A program made the position numbers and the translations under genes. The notes under the pieces are model-generated. The model did no database searches. It was not told the DNA's origin and saw nothing but the letters and a program-made list of their open reading frames with translations. A stretch of DNA of 31,687 nucleotides from Lachnospiraceae bacterium (lineage in GTDB: Bacteria; Bacillota; Clostridia; Lachnospirales; Lachnospiraceae). Positions 21,332 through 29,629 of the stretch are shown piece after piece (position 1 is the first letter of the stretch; the number at the start of each line of letters is the position of its first letter). The stretch covers positions 1 to 31,687 of the forward strand of contig JAGKTQ010000026.1 in NCBI GenBank assembly GCA_021153325.1, in the 5' to 3' direction.

Positions 21332-23602
21332 ATGAATTTAGAACAGCAGTTACAGGAAATCACACAGAAAGGTTACGGAAAAGATATCAAGGCTTGTACA
21401 GACAGCGAATTGTACTACAGCATTCTTAACTTATCCAAAAAGTTAATGGAAGAGAAGCCGGTTATCAGCGGAAGCAAAAAAGTATACTACATTTCCGCAG
21501 AATTTTTAATTGGTAAACTTTTATCCAACAACTTGATCAATCTTGGTGTTTATGATGAATTAGATGAAGTTTTAAAAGCTAATGGTAAAACTTTAAGCAA
21601 GATCGAAGAAGTTGAGCCAGAACCATCTCTTGGTAATGGTGGTTTAGGAAGACTTGCAGCTTGTTTCCTTGATTCTATCGCTTCTCTTGGATTACCAGGC
21701 GATGGTATCGGTTTAAATTACCACTTTGGTTTGTTCAAACAGGTATTCAATGACAAATTGCAGTGTGCAGAGAAAAACGACTGGATCGAAGCACAGTCTT
21801 GGTTAAACAAAACAGATGTATCTTTCAAAGTAAAATTTGGTGACAGAACTGTGACATCCAGATTGTATGATATCGATGTGATCGGTTATGAGCAGGGTGT
21901 AAACAAATTACACTTATTTGATATTGAAACAGTTGATGAAAGCCTTGTAAAGAAAGGTATTGATTTTGATAAAACAGACATCGAAAAGAACCTTACATTG
22001 TTCTTATATCCAGATGATTCTGATGAAGCAGGAAATCTTCTTCGTATTTATCAGCAGTACTTCATGGTTTCCAATGGTGCACAGCTCATTTTGAAAGAAA
22101 TGAAAGCAAATGGCTGTGATTTACACAAATTATATGACCATGCAGTTATTCAGATCAACGATACACACCCAACTATGGTAATTCCTGAGTTGATCCGTAT
22201 CTTAACAGAAGAAGAAGGCTTCACAATGGATGAAGCAATTGCTGTTGTAAGCAAAACTTGTGCTTATACAAATCACACTATCTTAGCAGAAGCTCTTGAA
22301 AAATGGCCTCTTGCATACTTAGAGAAGGTTGTACCTGCATTAGTACCGATCATCAAAGAGTTAGATAAACGTGTTGCAGCTAAATATACAGAAGAAAAAG
22401 TACAGATCATCGACAAAGATAACAGAGTACACATGGCTCACATCGATATCCACTACGGATTCTCTGTAAACGGTGTTGCAGCTATTCATACAGAAATTTT
22501 GAAGGATACAGAGTTAAATCATTTTTATAAGATTTATCCTGAAAAATTCAACAACAAAACAAACGGTATTACTTTCAGAAGATGGCTTCTTTCCTGTAAC
22601 AAAGAACTTGCTGCTTTCTTATCTAAGACAATCGGCGATGACTACAAGAAAGATGCTGACAAGCTTGAAAAATTATTAGAGTTCAAAGATGATCAGGCAG
22701 TGCTTGATGAAATCGCAGCAATCAAAAAAGACAAGAAGAAAGCTCTTGTAGAATACGTTAAAGAAGCTGAAGGCGTAGAACTTAATCCAGATTCTATTTT
22801 CGATATCCAGATTAAGAGACTTCATGAGTACAAACGTCAGCAGATGAATGCTTTATACATTATCCATAAATATTTGGAAATCAAAGCAGGCAAAAAACCT
22901 TCTACACCACTTACATTTATCTTTGGTGCAAAGGCAGCTCCTGCATATGTAATCGCACAGGATATCATTCATTTATTACTTGTTATGCAGGAAATCATCA
23001 ACAATGATCCTGAAGTTAGCCCATACATGAAACTGGTTATGGTAGAAAACTACAATGTAAGCTACGCTGAGAAACTTATTCCAGCATGTGATATTTCCGA
23101 GCAGATTTCCTTAGCTTCTAAAGAAGCATCTGGAACAGGTAACATGAAATTCATGTTAAACGGTGCTGTAACACTTGGTACATCTGATGGTGCAAACGTA
23201 GAAATCGGTGACCTTGTTGGCGAAGACAACATTTATATCTTCGGTGAAAAATCTGAGCAGGTTATTAATCATTACGCAAAAGCTGATTATGTTTCTAAAG
23301 ATTACTACAATAAGAGCGCAGTGATCAAAGAAGCAGTTGACTTTATTGTAAGCAAAGAAGCATTAGCAGTAGGTCATAAAGAGAACCTTGAAAGACTTTA
23401 CAATGAACTTCTTAACAAAGACTGGTTCATGACTCTTCTTGATTTAGAAGATTACATTGCAAAGAAAGATCAGATGTTTGAAGATTACAAAGATACTCAG
23501 AAATGGAAGAAGATGATGCTTGTAAACATCGCTAAAGCTGGATTCTTCTCATCTGACAGAACTATCGCTGAGTACAACAGAGATATCTGGAAATTAAAAT
23601 AA
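21332..23602 (+). CDS. glgP: Glycogen/alpha-glucan phosphorylase
   Basis: A 756-residue enzyme of family GT35, which releases glucose-1-phosphate from glycogen or maltodextrin using phosphate and pyridoxal phosphate. Landmarks are 'YISAEFLIGKLLSNNLINLG', 'EPEPSLGNGGLGRLAACFLDS' (in two adjoining parts), 'INDTHPTMVIPE', 'NGITFRRWLL' and the cofactor site 'EASGTGNMKFMLNGAV', where K606 should bind pyridoxal phosphate. At 756 residues it is slightly shorter than E. coli MalP. The ATG at 21332 follows GGAGGAAAA; the TTG at 21302 is less likely. Codon use (many AAC, TTC, TAC and TTA) differs from the neighbours and fits a highly expressed gene. It is probably co-transcribed with the LacI-type regulator and ends at a strong terminator. 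Confidence 0.97.
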   Translation: MNLEQQLQEITQKGYGKDIKACTDSELYYSILNLSKKLMEEKPVISGSKKVYYISAEFLIGKLLSNNLINLGVYDELDEVLKANGKTLSKIEEVEPEPSLGNGGLGRLAACFLDSIASLGLPGDGIGLNYHFGLFKQVFNDKLQCAEKNDWIEAQSWLNKTDVSFKVKFGDRTVTSRLYDIDVIGYEQGVNKLHLFDIETVDESLVKKGIDFDKTDIEKNLTLFLYPDDSDEAGNLLRIYQQYFMVSNGAQLILKEMKANGCDLHKLYDHAVIQINDTHPTMVIPELIRILTEEEGFTMDEAIAVVSKTCAYTNHTILAEALEKWPLAYLEKVVPALVPIIKELDKRVAAKYTEEKVQIIDKDNRVHMAHIDIHYGFSVNGVAAIHTEILKDTELNHFYKIYPEKFNNKTNGITFRRWLLSCNKELAAFLSKTIGDDYKKDADKLEKLLEFKDDQAVLDEIAAIKKDKKKALVEYVKEAEGVELNPDSIFDIQIKRLHEYKRQQMNALYIIHKYLEIKAGKKPSTPLTFIFGAKAAPAYVIAQDIIHLLLVMQEIINNDPEVSPYMKLVMVENYNVSYAEKLIPACDISEQISLASKEASGTGNMKFMLNGAVTLGTSDGANVEIGDLVGEDNIYIFGEKSEQVINHYAKADYVSKDYYNKSAVIKEAVDFIVSKEALAVGHKENLERLYNELLNKDWFMTLLDLEDYIAKKDQMFEDYKDTQKWKKMMLVNIAKAGFFSSDRTIAEYNRDIWKLK

Positions 23603-23625
23603 GAATATAGTAAATAAGATACATG

Positions 23626-23657
23626 AAAACCCGAGGCAGCTTGCTTCGGGTTTTTGG
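23626..23657 (+). terminator. Terminator after glgP
   Basis: A stem of about 13 bp (23626-23638 with 23642-23654, one G-U pair) is followed by Ts. The core is AACCCGAGGC/GCTTCGGGTT. Confidence 0.87.
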
Positions 23658-23687
23658 GTACAATTATCAGAGAAGATGGGAGCAGCA

Positions 23688-24446
23688 ATGAATAAAATAC
23701 AGGAAGAATTTCCATTTTTATATGAAACGCATATGCACACAAAGGAAGCCAGTGCCTGTGCACAGTGCAGTGCTAAAGAAATGGCTAGAGCATACAAGGA
23801 AGCTGGCTATACCGGAATTATTATCACAGATCACAACTGGGGTGGTAATACATGTGTGAATAGACAGATGCCTTGGAAAGACTGGGTAGAGAATTTTGTC
23901 AAAGGGTACGAAGAAGCCAAAAAAGAAGGCGATAAGATCGGACTGGATGTTTTCTTTGGCTGGGAAGCTGGTTATCAGGGAACAGAGTTTTTAATTTACG
24001 GATTGGATAAAGACTGGATGATAGCACACCCGGAAATTAAAACAGCGGACGTTGCAGAGCAGTATCGTTTGGTGGATGAAAGTGGCGGTATGGTAATCCA
24101 CGCTCATCCGTACAGGGAAGAATGGTATATTCCTGAAATTTTACTTTACCCGGAATATGTCCATGGGGTAGAAGGAATTAATGCCACGCACTCTAATTCC
24201 AAAAGCACATCCCATAACGATCCAGAATTTGATAAAAGAGCGATTGCATATGCAGCCAAATATGAAAAGCCAATAACAGCAGGTTCAGATATGCATGCAA
24301 CGAATCTTTTTGGCGCGGGGGTAGCATTTCGGACAAAGCTTACAGGCATAGAGGATTATGTAGAACGAATAAAGTCTGGCAAAGACTATGTCGTTACAAA
24401 TGGGGAAACATGGTATGACTGCCACGGCAGAGAGATTGAGGTATAA
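23688..24446 (+). CDS. PHP-domain metal-dependent phosphoesterase
   Basis: A 252-residue cytoplasmic protein with the four PHP metal-binding motifs: H15-x-H17 (ETHMHTKEAS), D48-H49 (IIITDHNW), 'HAHPYR' in the middle and 'GSDMHA' near the end. PHP proteins hydrolyse phosphate esters; the substrate here is unknown (nucleotides, histidinol phosphate or others are possible). A cysteine-rich stretch ACAQCSAK follows the first motif. The ATG at 23688 has GGGAG at a good distance and is preferred over the ATG at 23676. Its stop codon is directly followed by the start of sbcD with no gap, so the two are translationally coupled, which hints at a role near DNA or nucleotide processing. Confidence 0.87.
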   Translation: MNKIQEEFPFLYETHMHTKEASACAQCSAKEMARAYKEAGYTGIIITDHNWGGNTCVNRQMPWKDWVENFVKGYEEAKKEGDKIGLDVFFGWEAGYQGTEFLIYGLDKDWMIAHPEIKTADVAEQYRLVDESGGMVIHAHPYREEWYIPEILLYPEYVHGVEGINATHSNSKSTSHNDPEFDKRAIAYAAKYEKPITAGSDMHATNLFGAGVAFRTKLTGIEDYVERIKSGKDYVVTNGETWYDCHGREIEV

Positions 24447-25580
24447 ATGAAGTTCTTACACACAGGGGATTTACATATTGGAAAGGTACTCCACGAAATA
24501 TCTTTATTGGAGGACCAAAAATATATATTAAATGAAATTGTAAATATAGCAGAAGCAGAAAAGGTTGACGCTGTTGTCGTTGCAGGGGATGTTTATGACA
24601 GAAGTATTCCGGCGGTGGAAGCAGTGTCAATTTTGGATGAATTTCTGACACGACTGTCAGAAAAAGGAATCACTGTGTTGCTTATTAGTGGAAACCATGA
24701 TTCTGGAGAGCGGCTTGCTTTTATGGATACGGTTTTGGAAAAACAGCATATTTTTATTGCCGGAGATGGGACAGAGAGTCTTCGTAGAATTGATATGGAA
24801 AAGGATGGAGAAGTCGTTACTTTTGTTTTACTTCCTTTTGTGAAGCCGGCACAGGTCGGTGCGAAAAACAGTGACGAGGCTGTCAGGATCATTTTGGAAC
24901 GAGAAGGGCTGACAGGAGAAAATGTAGAGAAGCATCACCGATATGTTCTGGTCACTCATTTTTTTGTTACCGATGGAGGGAAAACACCAGAATTATCTGA
25001 TTCGGAGAGTCCGGTACATGTAGGCGGTATTGATAATGTGGAAGCATCTGCTTTTTCTTTTTTTGATTATGTGGCATTGGGACACATTCATAAGCCACAA
25101 AAAATTGGGGAAAGAGAAGTATACTATGCCGGTACACCTTTAAAATATTCTTTTTCAGAAGCTTCTCAAAAAAAGAGTGTTGTTCTAGTGGAGATGGGAA
25201 AAGAAGGAACAGTAGTAAAACGCTGTCCTTTGACGCCTCTTAGAGATATGCGAAAGATCAAAGGCAATTTGGAAGAATTGATGAGACCGGAAATTGCTTC
25301 CTTAGAAAATACGAATGACTACATTCAGGCTGTACTTACGGATAAAGAAGAGTTGATCGACCCGATTGGAACACTCAGGAGCGTGTATCCGAATATTATG
25401 CAGCTCTTATTAGAAAAAAATGAGTTAAAAGAAAGACCTACGGGGCAGAGGGCAGCACAGATAAGCCAGAAATCAACGCTGGAGCTGTTTGAAGAATTTT
25501 ATGAGCTTTTGCGTGGTGAAAAAATGGACGAAGAGAGACGTAAAGAGGTGCAACGGGCACTAGAAGAAAGTGAAGTGTAG
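24447..25580 (+). CDS. sbcD: SbcD, nuclease subunit of the SbcCD (Mre11-Rad50-like) complex
   Basis: A 377-residue metallophosphoesterase. The calcineurin-like motifs are 'HTGDLHIGK' (D8, H10), 'VVAGDVYDRS' (D48), 'SGNHDSGERL' (N83, H84), 'VTHFFV' and 'ALGHIHKPQ', which bind two Mn2+ ions. SbcD carries the exonuclease and hairpin-opening activity and needs SbcC for ATP-dependent action on DNA ends. The C-terminal part (about 280-377) has the capping and SbcC-binding regions. The start codon touches the stop of the PHP gene, and sbcC begins 11 bp downstream. Confidence 0.96.
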   Translation: MKFLHTGDLHIGKVLHEISLLEDQKYILNEIVNIAEAEKVDAVVVAGDVYDRSIPAVEAVSILDEFLTRLSEKGITVLLISGNHDSGERLAFMDTVLEKQHIFIAGDGTESLRRIDMEKDGEVVTFVLLPFVKPAQVGAKNSDEAVRIILEREGLTGENVEKHHRYVLVTHFFVTDGGKTPELSDSESPVHVGGIDNVEASAFSFFDYVALGHIHKPQKIGEREVYYAGTPLKYSFSEASQKKSVVLVEMGKEGTVVKRCPLTPLRDMRKIKGNLEELMRPEIASLENTNDYIQAVLTDKEELIDPIGTLRSVYPNIMQLLLEKNELKERPTGQRAAQISQKSTLELFEEFYELLRGEKMDEERRKEVQRALEESEV

Positions 25581-25591
25581 AAAGGAATATC

Positions 25592-28240
25592 ATGAAACCT
25601 ATTGCGTTGGAAATATCCGGTTGGGGACCTTATAAGCAAACGGAAAAAATAGATTTTACAAAACTTTGGGAAAGAGGGCTTTTCTTAGTGACCGGACCTA
25701 CGGGAGCAGGAAAGACTACTATTTTTGATGCCATCAGTTTTGCACTATATGGGAACTTGAGCGGGCAGATGAGGGAAAAGAACAGCGTCCGCTCTGATTT
25801 TGCTGATAGAGAGACCAAAACTTATGTAAAGCTGAAAATGGAGCATAAGGAACAAGTTTATGAAATATATAGAAATCCAGAATATCTTCGCCCAAAAAAG
25901 AGAAAAAGTGGAGCCGAAGAGTATACGAAGGAGAGAGAAAATGCGATATTGACGCTGCCGGATGGCTCCTGCATAGAAGGTGCGGGAGAGGTGACGCGCA
26001 AAATGCAGGAAATTTTGCGTTTGGACTATCGGCAGTTCAAGCAGGTTTCTATGATAGCACAAGGGGAATTTGCAAAGCTTTTGACCGAGACACCAAATGA
26101 AAAGATCCGGATTTTCAGAGAGCTTTTCGGAACATCTGTACTGGAGCAGTTTACGGCGAATTTAAGAACAAAATCAAAAAATCTATATAAAGAAGTAATG
26201 GAATACCGACACCGCATGGATGAAGATGTTAAAATGCTTCAGGAAGATAGTGTAGAATGGCAGGAACTGCTGCAAGATCCAGACAGGAATTATCATGAAA
26301 TATTCCGGCTCTTGGAAAAATTGCAGACAGCATATAAAGAGCAGAAGAAACAGGCGGACAAGGAATATGAAAAAGCAGAAAAGAAGGAAAAAGAGTTTTC
26401 ATTAAAGGCAGCAGAAATAAGCCGCGTGAACGAAATGTTCGACAAGCTGGAAAAGAAGGAAGAAGAACTGCGGCTTTTGAAGGAAGAAGAGGCTTCCTAT
26501 CGTGAGAAAGAAAAGGATGCGGAAGAGATAAGGAAGGCACAGCGGATAGAACCGGATTATATAAGGTTCAAGAATGGAAAAGAACAGGAAGAAAAACAAA
26601 AGAATACACAAAAGCAGCTGCAATTAGAAAAAAAAGAATTAGGAAGAAAACAAAAAGAAAGCTATTTCTTTTTTGAAAATCGGGGCAGACTTTCTTTCTT
26701 GCTTGAAATTGAGGAAGAAAAAGAGAAATATTTGACAGAAAAAGAAAAAATCTCTGTAGAGCTGGATAAGAAACAAAAAGAAATGGAAAACCAAAAGAAG
26801 GAATACCTTCTTGCGGAGAAATCCGCAAAAACAGCAAGAGAAACATTAGAGAGAGCAGAGGAAGAATATCGGCGCTCTGCAATAGGCATTGTTGTAAAAA
26901 TGCTTAAGGTGGAAAGTCCATGCCCGGTCTGTGGTTCTATAGAGCATCCTGCTCCAGCACAAATGGAAGGCAATTTAATCGATGAGAAGAAGCTTAAGGA
27001 ATTACGGGAGCAGTATGAGCAATTGAACGGAGATATGTTTCAGGCGCATGAGAAGGCATTGAAGGTTCAGACAGAGAGCAAAACCTTAGAAGAAGAACTG
27101 GAAAAAATAGAAGGACAATTGCACAAGGAAGAAATAGAGGAAAAAGAACAGAAGGCACAGATCATGGAAATGCAACAGGAGAATGAGCTGACAGAGTGGA
27201 TGGAAATGCCTTTTGCGAAAAAGCAGGAACAATTAGAACAAAAAGTCGCTATTTATCAAGAAGCACGAACATTGTTTTTAGAAAAAGAAGAGACTGAAAA
27301 ACGTGTCATATTAGAAATGACAGAAGTGTCAGAAAAAGTGACAGAGCTGGAAAATGTGTATAAACAAGCTATTTTTGAGCAAAAACTAACAGATGAGAAG
27401 GAATTTTTGAGTTTGTTAGAACGTAAAGGAGAAGAAGCCGCACTTTTAGAAGCATGCAGCCGCTATAAAGAACAGGTCAAGTCCTTGACGGATCTAGTAA
27501 AACACTTAAAAGAAGACTGCAATGGAAAAAAGAGAGAAGATACTGCGGAAGTAACAGAGCAACTGAAAAACTGGGAAAAAGAAAAGAAAAAAGCTGCAGA
27601 TTTACGATTAAGCACAGCGCAAAAGCTTTCTGAAATAAAAAATATCCAAAAATCATTGAAAGAAAAACAGGAAAAGCAGGAAGCATTAAGTAAGGAATAT
27701 GGCATTGTAAAAGATCTGGACAATTTAGCCAGTGGAAATAATGCAAAGCGGCTTGTATTTGAACAATATGTTCTGTCTGCCTATTTTGAGCAAGTATTGG
27801 AGGCAGCGAATGTGCGGTTGGGCAAAATGACAGCGGGACGCTATGAGATGTTCCGCAGTGAAGAGGTGGCAGACGGAAGAAGCAAGGATAGCATGGAAAT
27901 CTGTGTCATGGACTATTACACCGGAAAATCCCGTCCGGTAAAAACACTTTCTGGCGGAGAAACATTTAAGGCTTCTTTGGCGTTGGCACTTGGATTAAGT
28001 GATGTGATCGGCAGAACCAATGGTGGAATACGGGTAGAGACACTGTTTATTGATGAAGGCTTCGGAGCATTAGACAGTGAATCTTTAGAGCAGGCATGTG
28101 AAACGTTGACTTCTCTTGTAGAAAAAGACCGATTGATCGGAATTATTTCCCATGTGCAAGAATTGAGAGAGCGTATTGACAATCAGATTATCATAAGAAA
28201 AACTAATAGTGGCAGTACGATTGAAAATGTGCTAGGCTAA
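25592..28240 (+). CDS. sbcC: SbcC, ATPase subunit of the SbcCD nuclease (Rad50-like)
   Basis: An 882-residue SMC-like protein. The Walker A GPTGAGKTT (35-43) is near the N terminus. Two long coiled-coil arms (about 190-440 and 455-720) flank the zinc hook CPVC (C444, C447; context ESPCPVCGSIEHP). At the C terminus are the signature LSGGE (786-790) and Walker B/D-loop TLFIDEGFGALD (D821, E822). ATP binding closes the two head domains on DNA and controls SbcD. It is shorter than E. coli SbcC (about 1050), so the coils are shorter. The high Lys/Glu content of the coils gives many long antisense frames that are not genes. Confidence 0.96.
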   Translation: MKPIALEISGWGPYKQTEKIDFTKLWERGLFLVTGPTGAGKTTIFDAISFALYGNLSGQMREKNSVRSDFADRETKTYVKLKMEHKEQVYEIYRNPEYLRPKKRKSGAEEYTKERENAILTLPDGSCIEGAGEVTRKMQEILRLDYRQFKQVSMIAQGEFAKLLTETPNEKIRIFRELFGTSVLEQFTANLRTKSKNLYKEVMEYRHRMDEDVKMLQEDSVEWQELLQDPDRNYHEIFRLLEKLQTAYKEQKKQADKEYEKAEKKEKEFSLKAAEISRVNEMFDKLEKKEEELRLLKEEEASYREKEKDAEEIRKAQRIEPDYIRFKNGKEQEEKQKNTQKQLQLEKKELGRKQKESYFFFENRGRLSFLLEIEEEKEKYLTEKEKISVELDKKQKEMENQKKEYLLAEKSAKTARETLERAEEEYRRSAIGIVVKMLKVESPCPVCGSIEHPAPAQMEGNLIDEKKLKELREQYEQLNGDMFQAHEKALKVQTESKTLEEELEKIEGQLHKEEIEEKEQKAQIMEMQQENELTEWMEMPFAKKQEQLEQKVAIYQEARTLFLEKEETEKRVILEMTEVSEKVTELENVYKQAIFEQKLTDEKEFLSLLERKGEEAALLEACSRYKEQVKSLTDLVKHLKEDCNGKKREDTAEVTEQLKNWEKEKKKAADLRLSTAQKLSEIKNIQKSLKEKQEKQEALSKEYGIVKDLDNLASGNNAKRLVFEQYVLSAYFEQVLEAANVRLGKMTAGRYEMFRSEEVADGRSKDSMEICVMDYYTGKSRPVKTLSGGETFKASLALALGLSDVIGRTNGGIRVETLFIDEGFGALDSESLEQACETLTSLVEKDRLIGIISHVQELRERIDNQIIIRKTNSGSTIENVLG

Positions 28241-28282
28241 ATAGGACAAAAAAATTAGGATAGAAAATCGGGAAATAGAATT

Positions 28283-29401
28283 ATGAAAGAAAAAAATAAG
28301 ATAAAAGATAATGCCGTGAAAGGGAATAAAAAGAGGTCGAATGGTCGAAGGGGCAGATGGACAGCCGTCATACTCTGTGTGGCACTTCTTATGCCGATCT
28401 TAAGTGGCTGTGGAAAGCAGGAAGAAAGCGATACTAAAATTGTTCTGACGACTGGATTTCGTAAAGATGAAATCTTTCGCATTGAAGACATATCGTGCAC
28501 TTTGCCGGAAATCATGGTATATTTGACAACGACACAGAATCAATACGAAAGTGTTTATGGAGAACAGATTTGGGAAGCGGATTTAGACGGTGTTACACTG
28601 GAAGAAAATGTGAAAGAAACCGTGCTTGCCAAAATAGCGCAGGTGAAAACAATGAATCTTCTGGCTCTGGAGCATCATGTTTCATTAAATGAAGAAGAAT
28701 TGGAAAAAGTGAATCAGGCAGCAGAAACCTATTATAGTAGTCTGAATGAAACGGAAATCTCACTTATGGGCATCACAAAGGAAACCATTGCCAATATGTA
28801 TGCCGAATATGCACTGGCGGATAAAGTCTATGAGTATATTATTAAAGATATTAATCCGGAGATTAGCGATGATGAGGCGAGGACGATTACCGTAGAGCAT
28901 ATTTTGATCAAGACCCATATGTTGGATGGTGCTGGCAATAAAGTAGAATATACGGAAAGTGCAAAAGCGGAAGCTTATGAGCTTGCACAGGAAGTATTGG
29001 AAAAGGCACAGTCCGGTGAACAGGATTTTGAAACTTTGATCGGGACATATAGCGAAGATCAGAATGCGACTTATTCCTTTGGCAAGGGAATGATGGATCC
29101 TGCTTTTGAAGAAGCAGCATTTAATTTAGGAACGGGAGAAATCAGCGGTATTGTGGAGTCAGAATATGGCTATCATATTATTAAATGTATCAGTACCTTT
29201 AACAAAGAAGAGACCGATGCCAATAAAGTGAAGATCGTGGAGCAGCGTAAAGAAGAAGTATTTGGTGAAGAATATGACAAGTTTGTCAGTTCGCTGACAA
29301 GAAAATTGAATGATGACTTATGGGAGAGTGTTACTTTTATTCATGATCCGAATGTCACGACCCAGAATTTCTTCGATGTATATGACGAGTATTTCTCTTG
29401 A
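28283..29401 (+). CDS. Lipoprotein parvulin-type peptidyl-prolyl isomerase (PrsA/SurA-like)
   Basis: A 372-residue secreted lipoprotein. A long basic stretch (1-27, many K and R) precedes the hydrophobic signal segment and lipobox ILSGC, with C43 as the lipidated residue. Residues about 65-190 form a helical chaperone-like part with the SurA-type N-terminal layout. Residues about 201-305 form a rotamase domain: 'TVEHILIKT', then 'DFETLIGTYSED', 'FGKGMMDPAFEEAAFNLGTGEISGIVES' in two adjoining parts, and 'YGYHIIKCI'. It probably assists folding of exported proteins outside the membrane. It lies 42 bp after sbcC with no terminator between, so it may be read from the same transcript. The ribosome binding site is weak (GGGAAATAG). 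Confidence 0.88.
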   Translation: MKEKNKIKDNAVKGNKKRSNGRRGRWTAVILCVALLMPILSGCGKQEESDTKIVLTTGFRKDEIFRIEDISCTLPEIMVYLTTTQNQYESVYGEQIWEADLDGVTLEENVKETVLAKIAQVKTMNLLALEHHVSLNEEELEKVNQAAETYYSSLNETEISLMGITKETIANMYAEYALADKVYEYIIKDINPEISDDEARTITVEHILIKTHMLDGAGNKVEYTESAKAEAYELAQEVLEKAQSGEQDFETLIGTYSEDQNATYSFGKGMMDPAFEEAAFNLGTGEISGIVESEYGYHIIKCISTFNKEETDANKVKIVEQRKEEVFGEEYDKFVSSLTRKLNDDLWESVTFIHDPNVTTQNFFDVYDEYFS

Positions 29402-29433
29402 AAATAGCAGTTTACGAAAATTTAAGAAATCTA

Positions 29434-29456
29434 AAATGCCCGTATTTTCGGCATTT
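29434..29456 (+). terminator. Hairpin after the foldase gene (weak terminator)
   Basis: AAATGCC (29434-29440) pairs with GGCATTT (29450-29456). There is no T run after it, so it may only protect the 3' end; the CIRCE hairpin with its following Ts could complete termination. Confidence 0.4.
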
Positions 29457-29467
29457 CAAGGTGATTA

Positions 29468-29494
29468 TTAGCACTCAAACTTGTTGAGTGCTAA
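29468..29494 (+). promoter_or_regulatory. CIRCE element (HrcA operator)
   Basis: TTAGCACTC-N9-GAGTGCTAA is an exact match to the CIRCE consensus with the standard 9-bp spacer. HrcA binds this site and represses heat-shock genes. It lies 8 bp upstream of the -35 box of the htpG promoter. Confidence 0.95.
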
Positions 29495-29501
29495 TTTTCT
29501 A

Positions 29502-29530
29502 TTGACTTCCAAAATAGAACGCAATAAAAT
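29502..29530 (+). promoter_or_regulatory. Promoter of htpG
   Basis: TTGACT (29502-29507) and TAAAAT (29525-29530) are separated by 17 bp and lie about 100 bp before the start codon. Confidence 0.72.
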
Positions 29531-29629
29531 ATCTCTAGTGCTTGAAAAACTTTTGATGTGTGGAAACAAAAGCAAGTAAAGCAAAAGAATAGACTAAAAA
29601 GAATGAAAGAAAAAGGAAGTGTATGTGAA

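Noticed and set aside
25630..27746. Several 60- to 105-codon antisense frames in sbcC
   Set aside because: Lys/Glu-rich coiled-coil codons read as Phe/Leu/Ser-rich frames on the other strand; none has a start site of its own.
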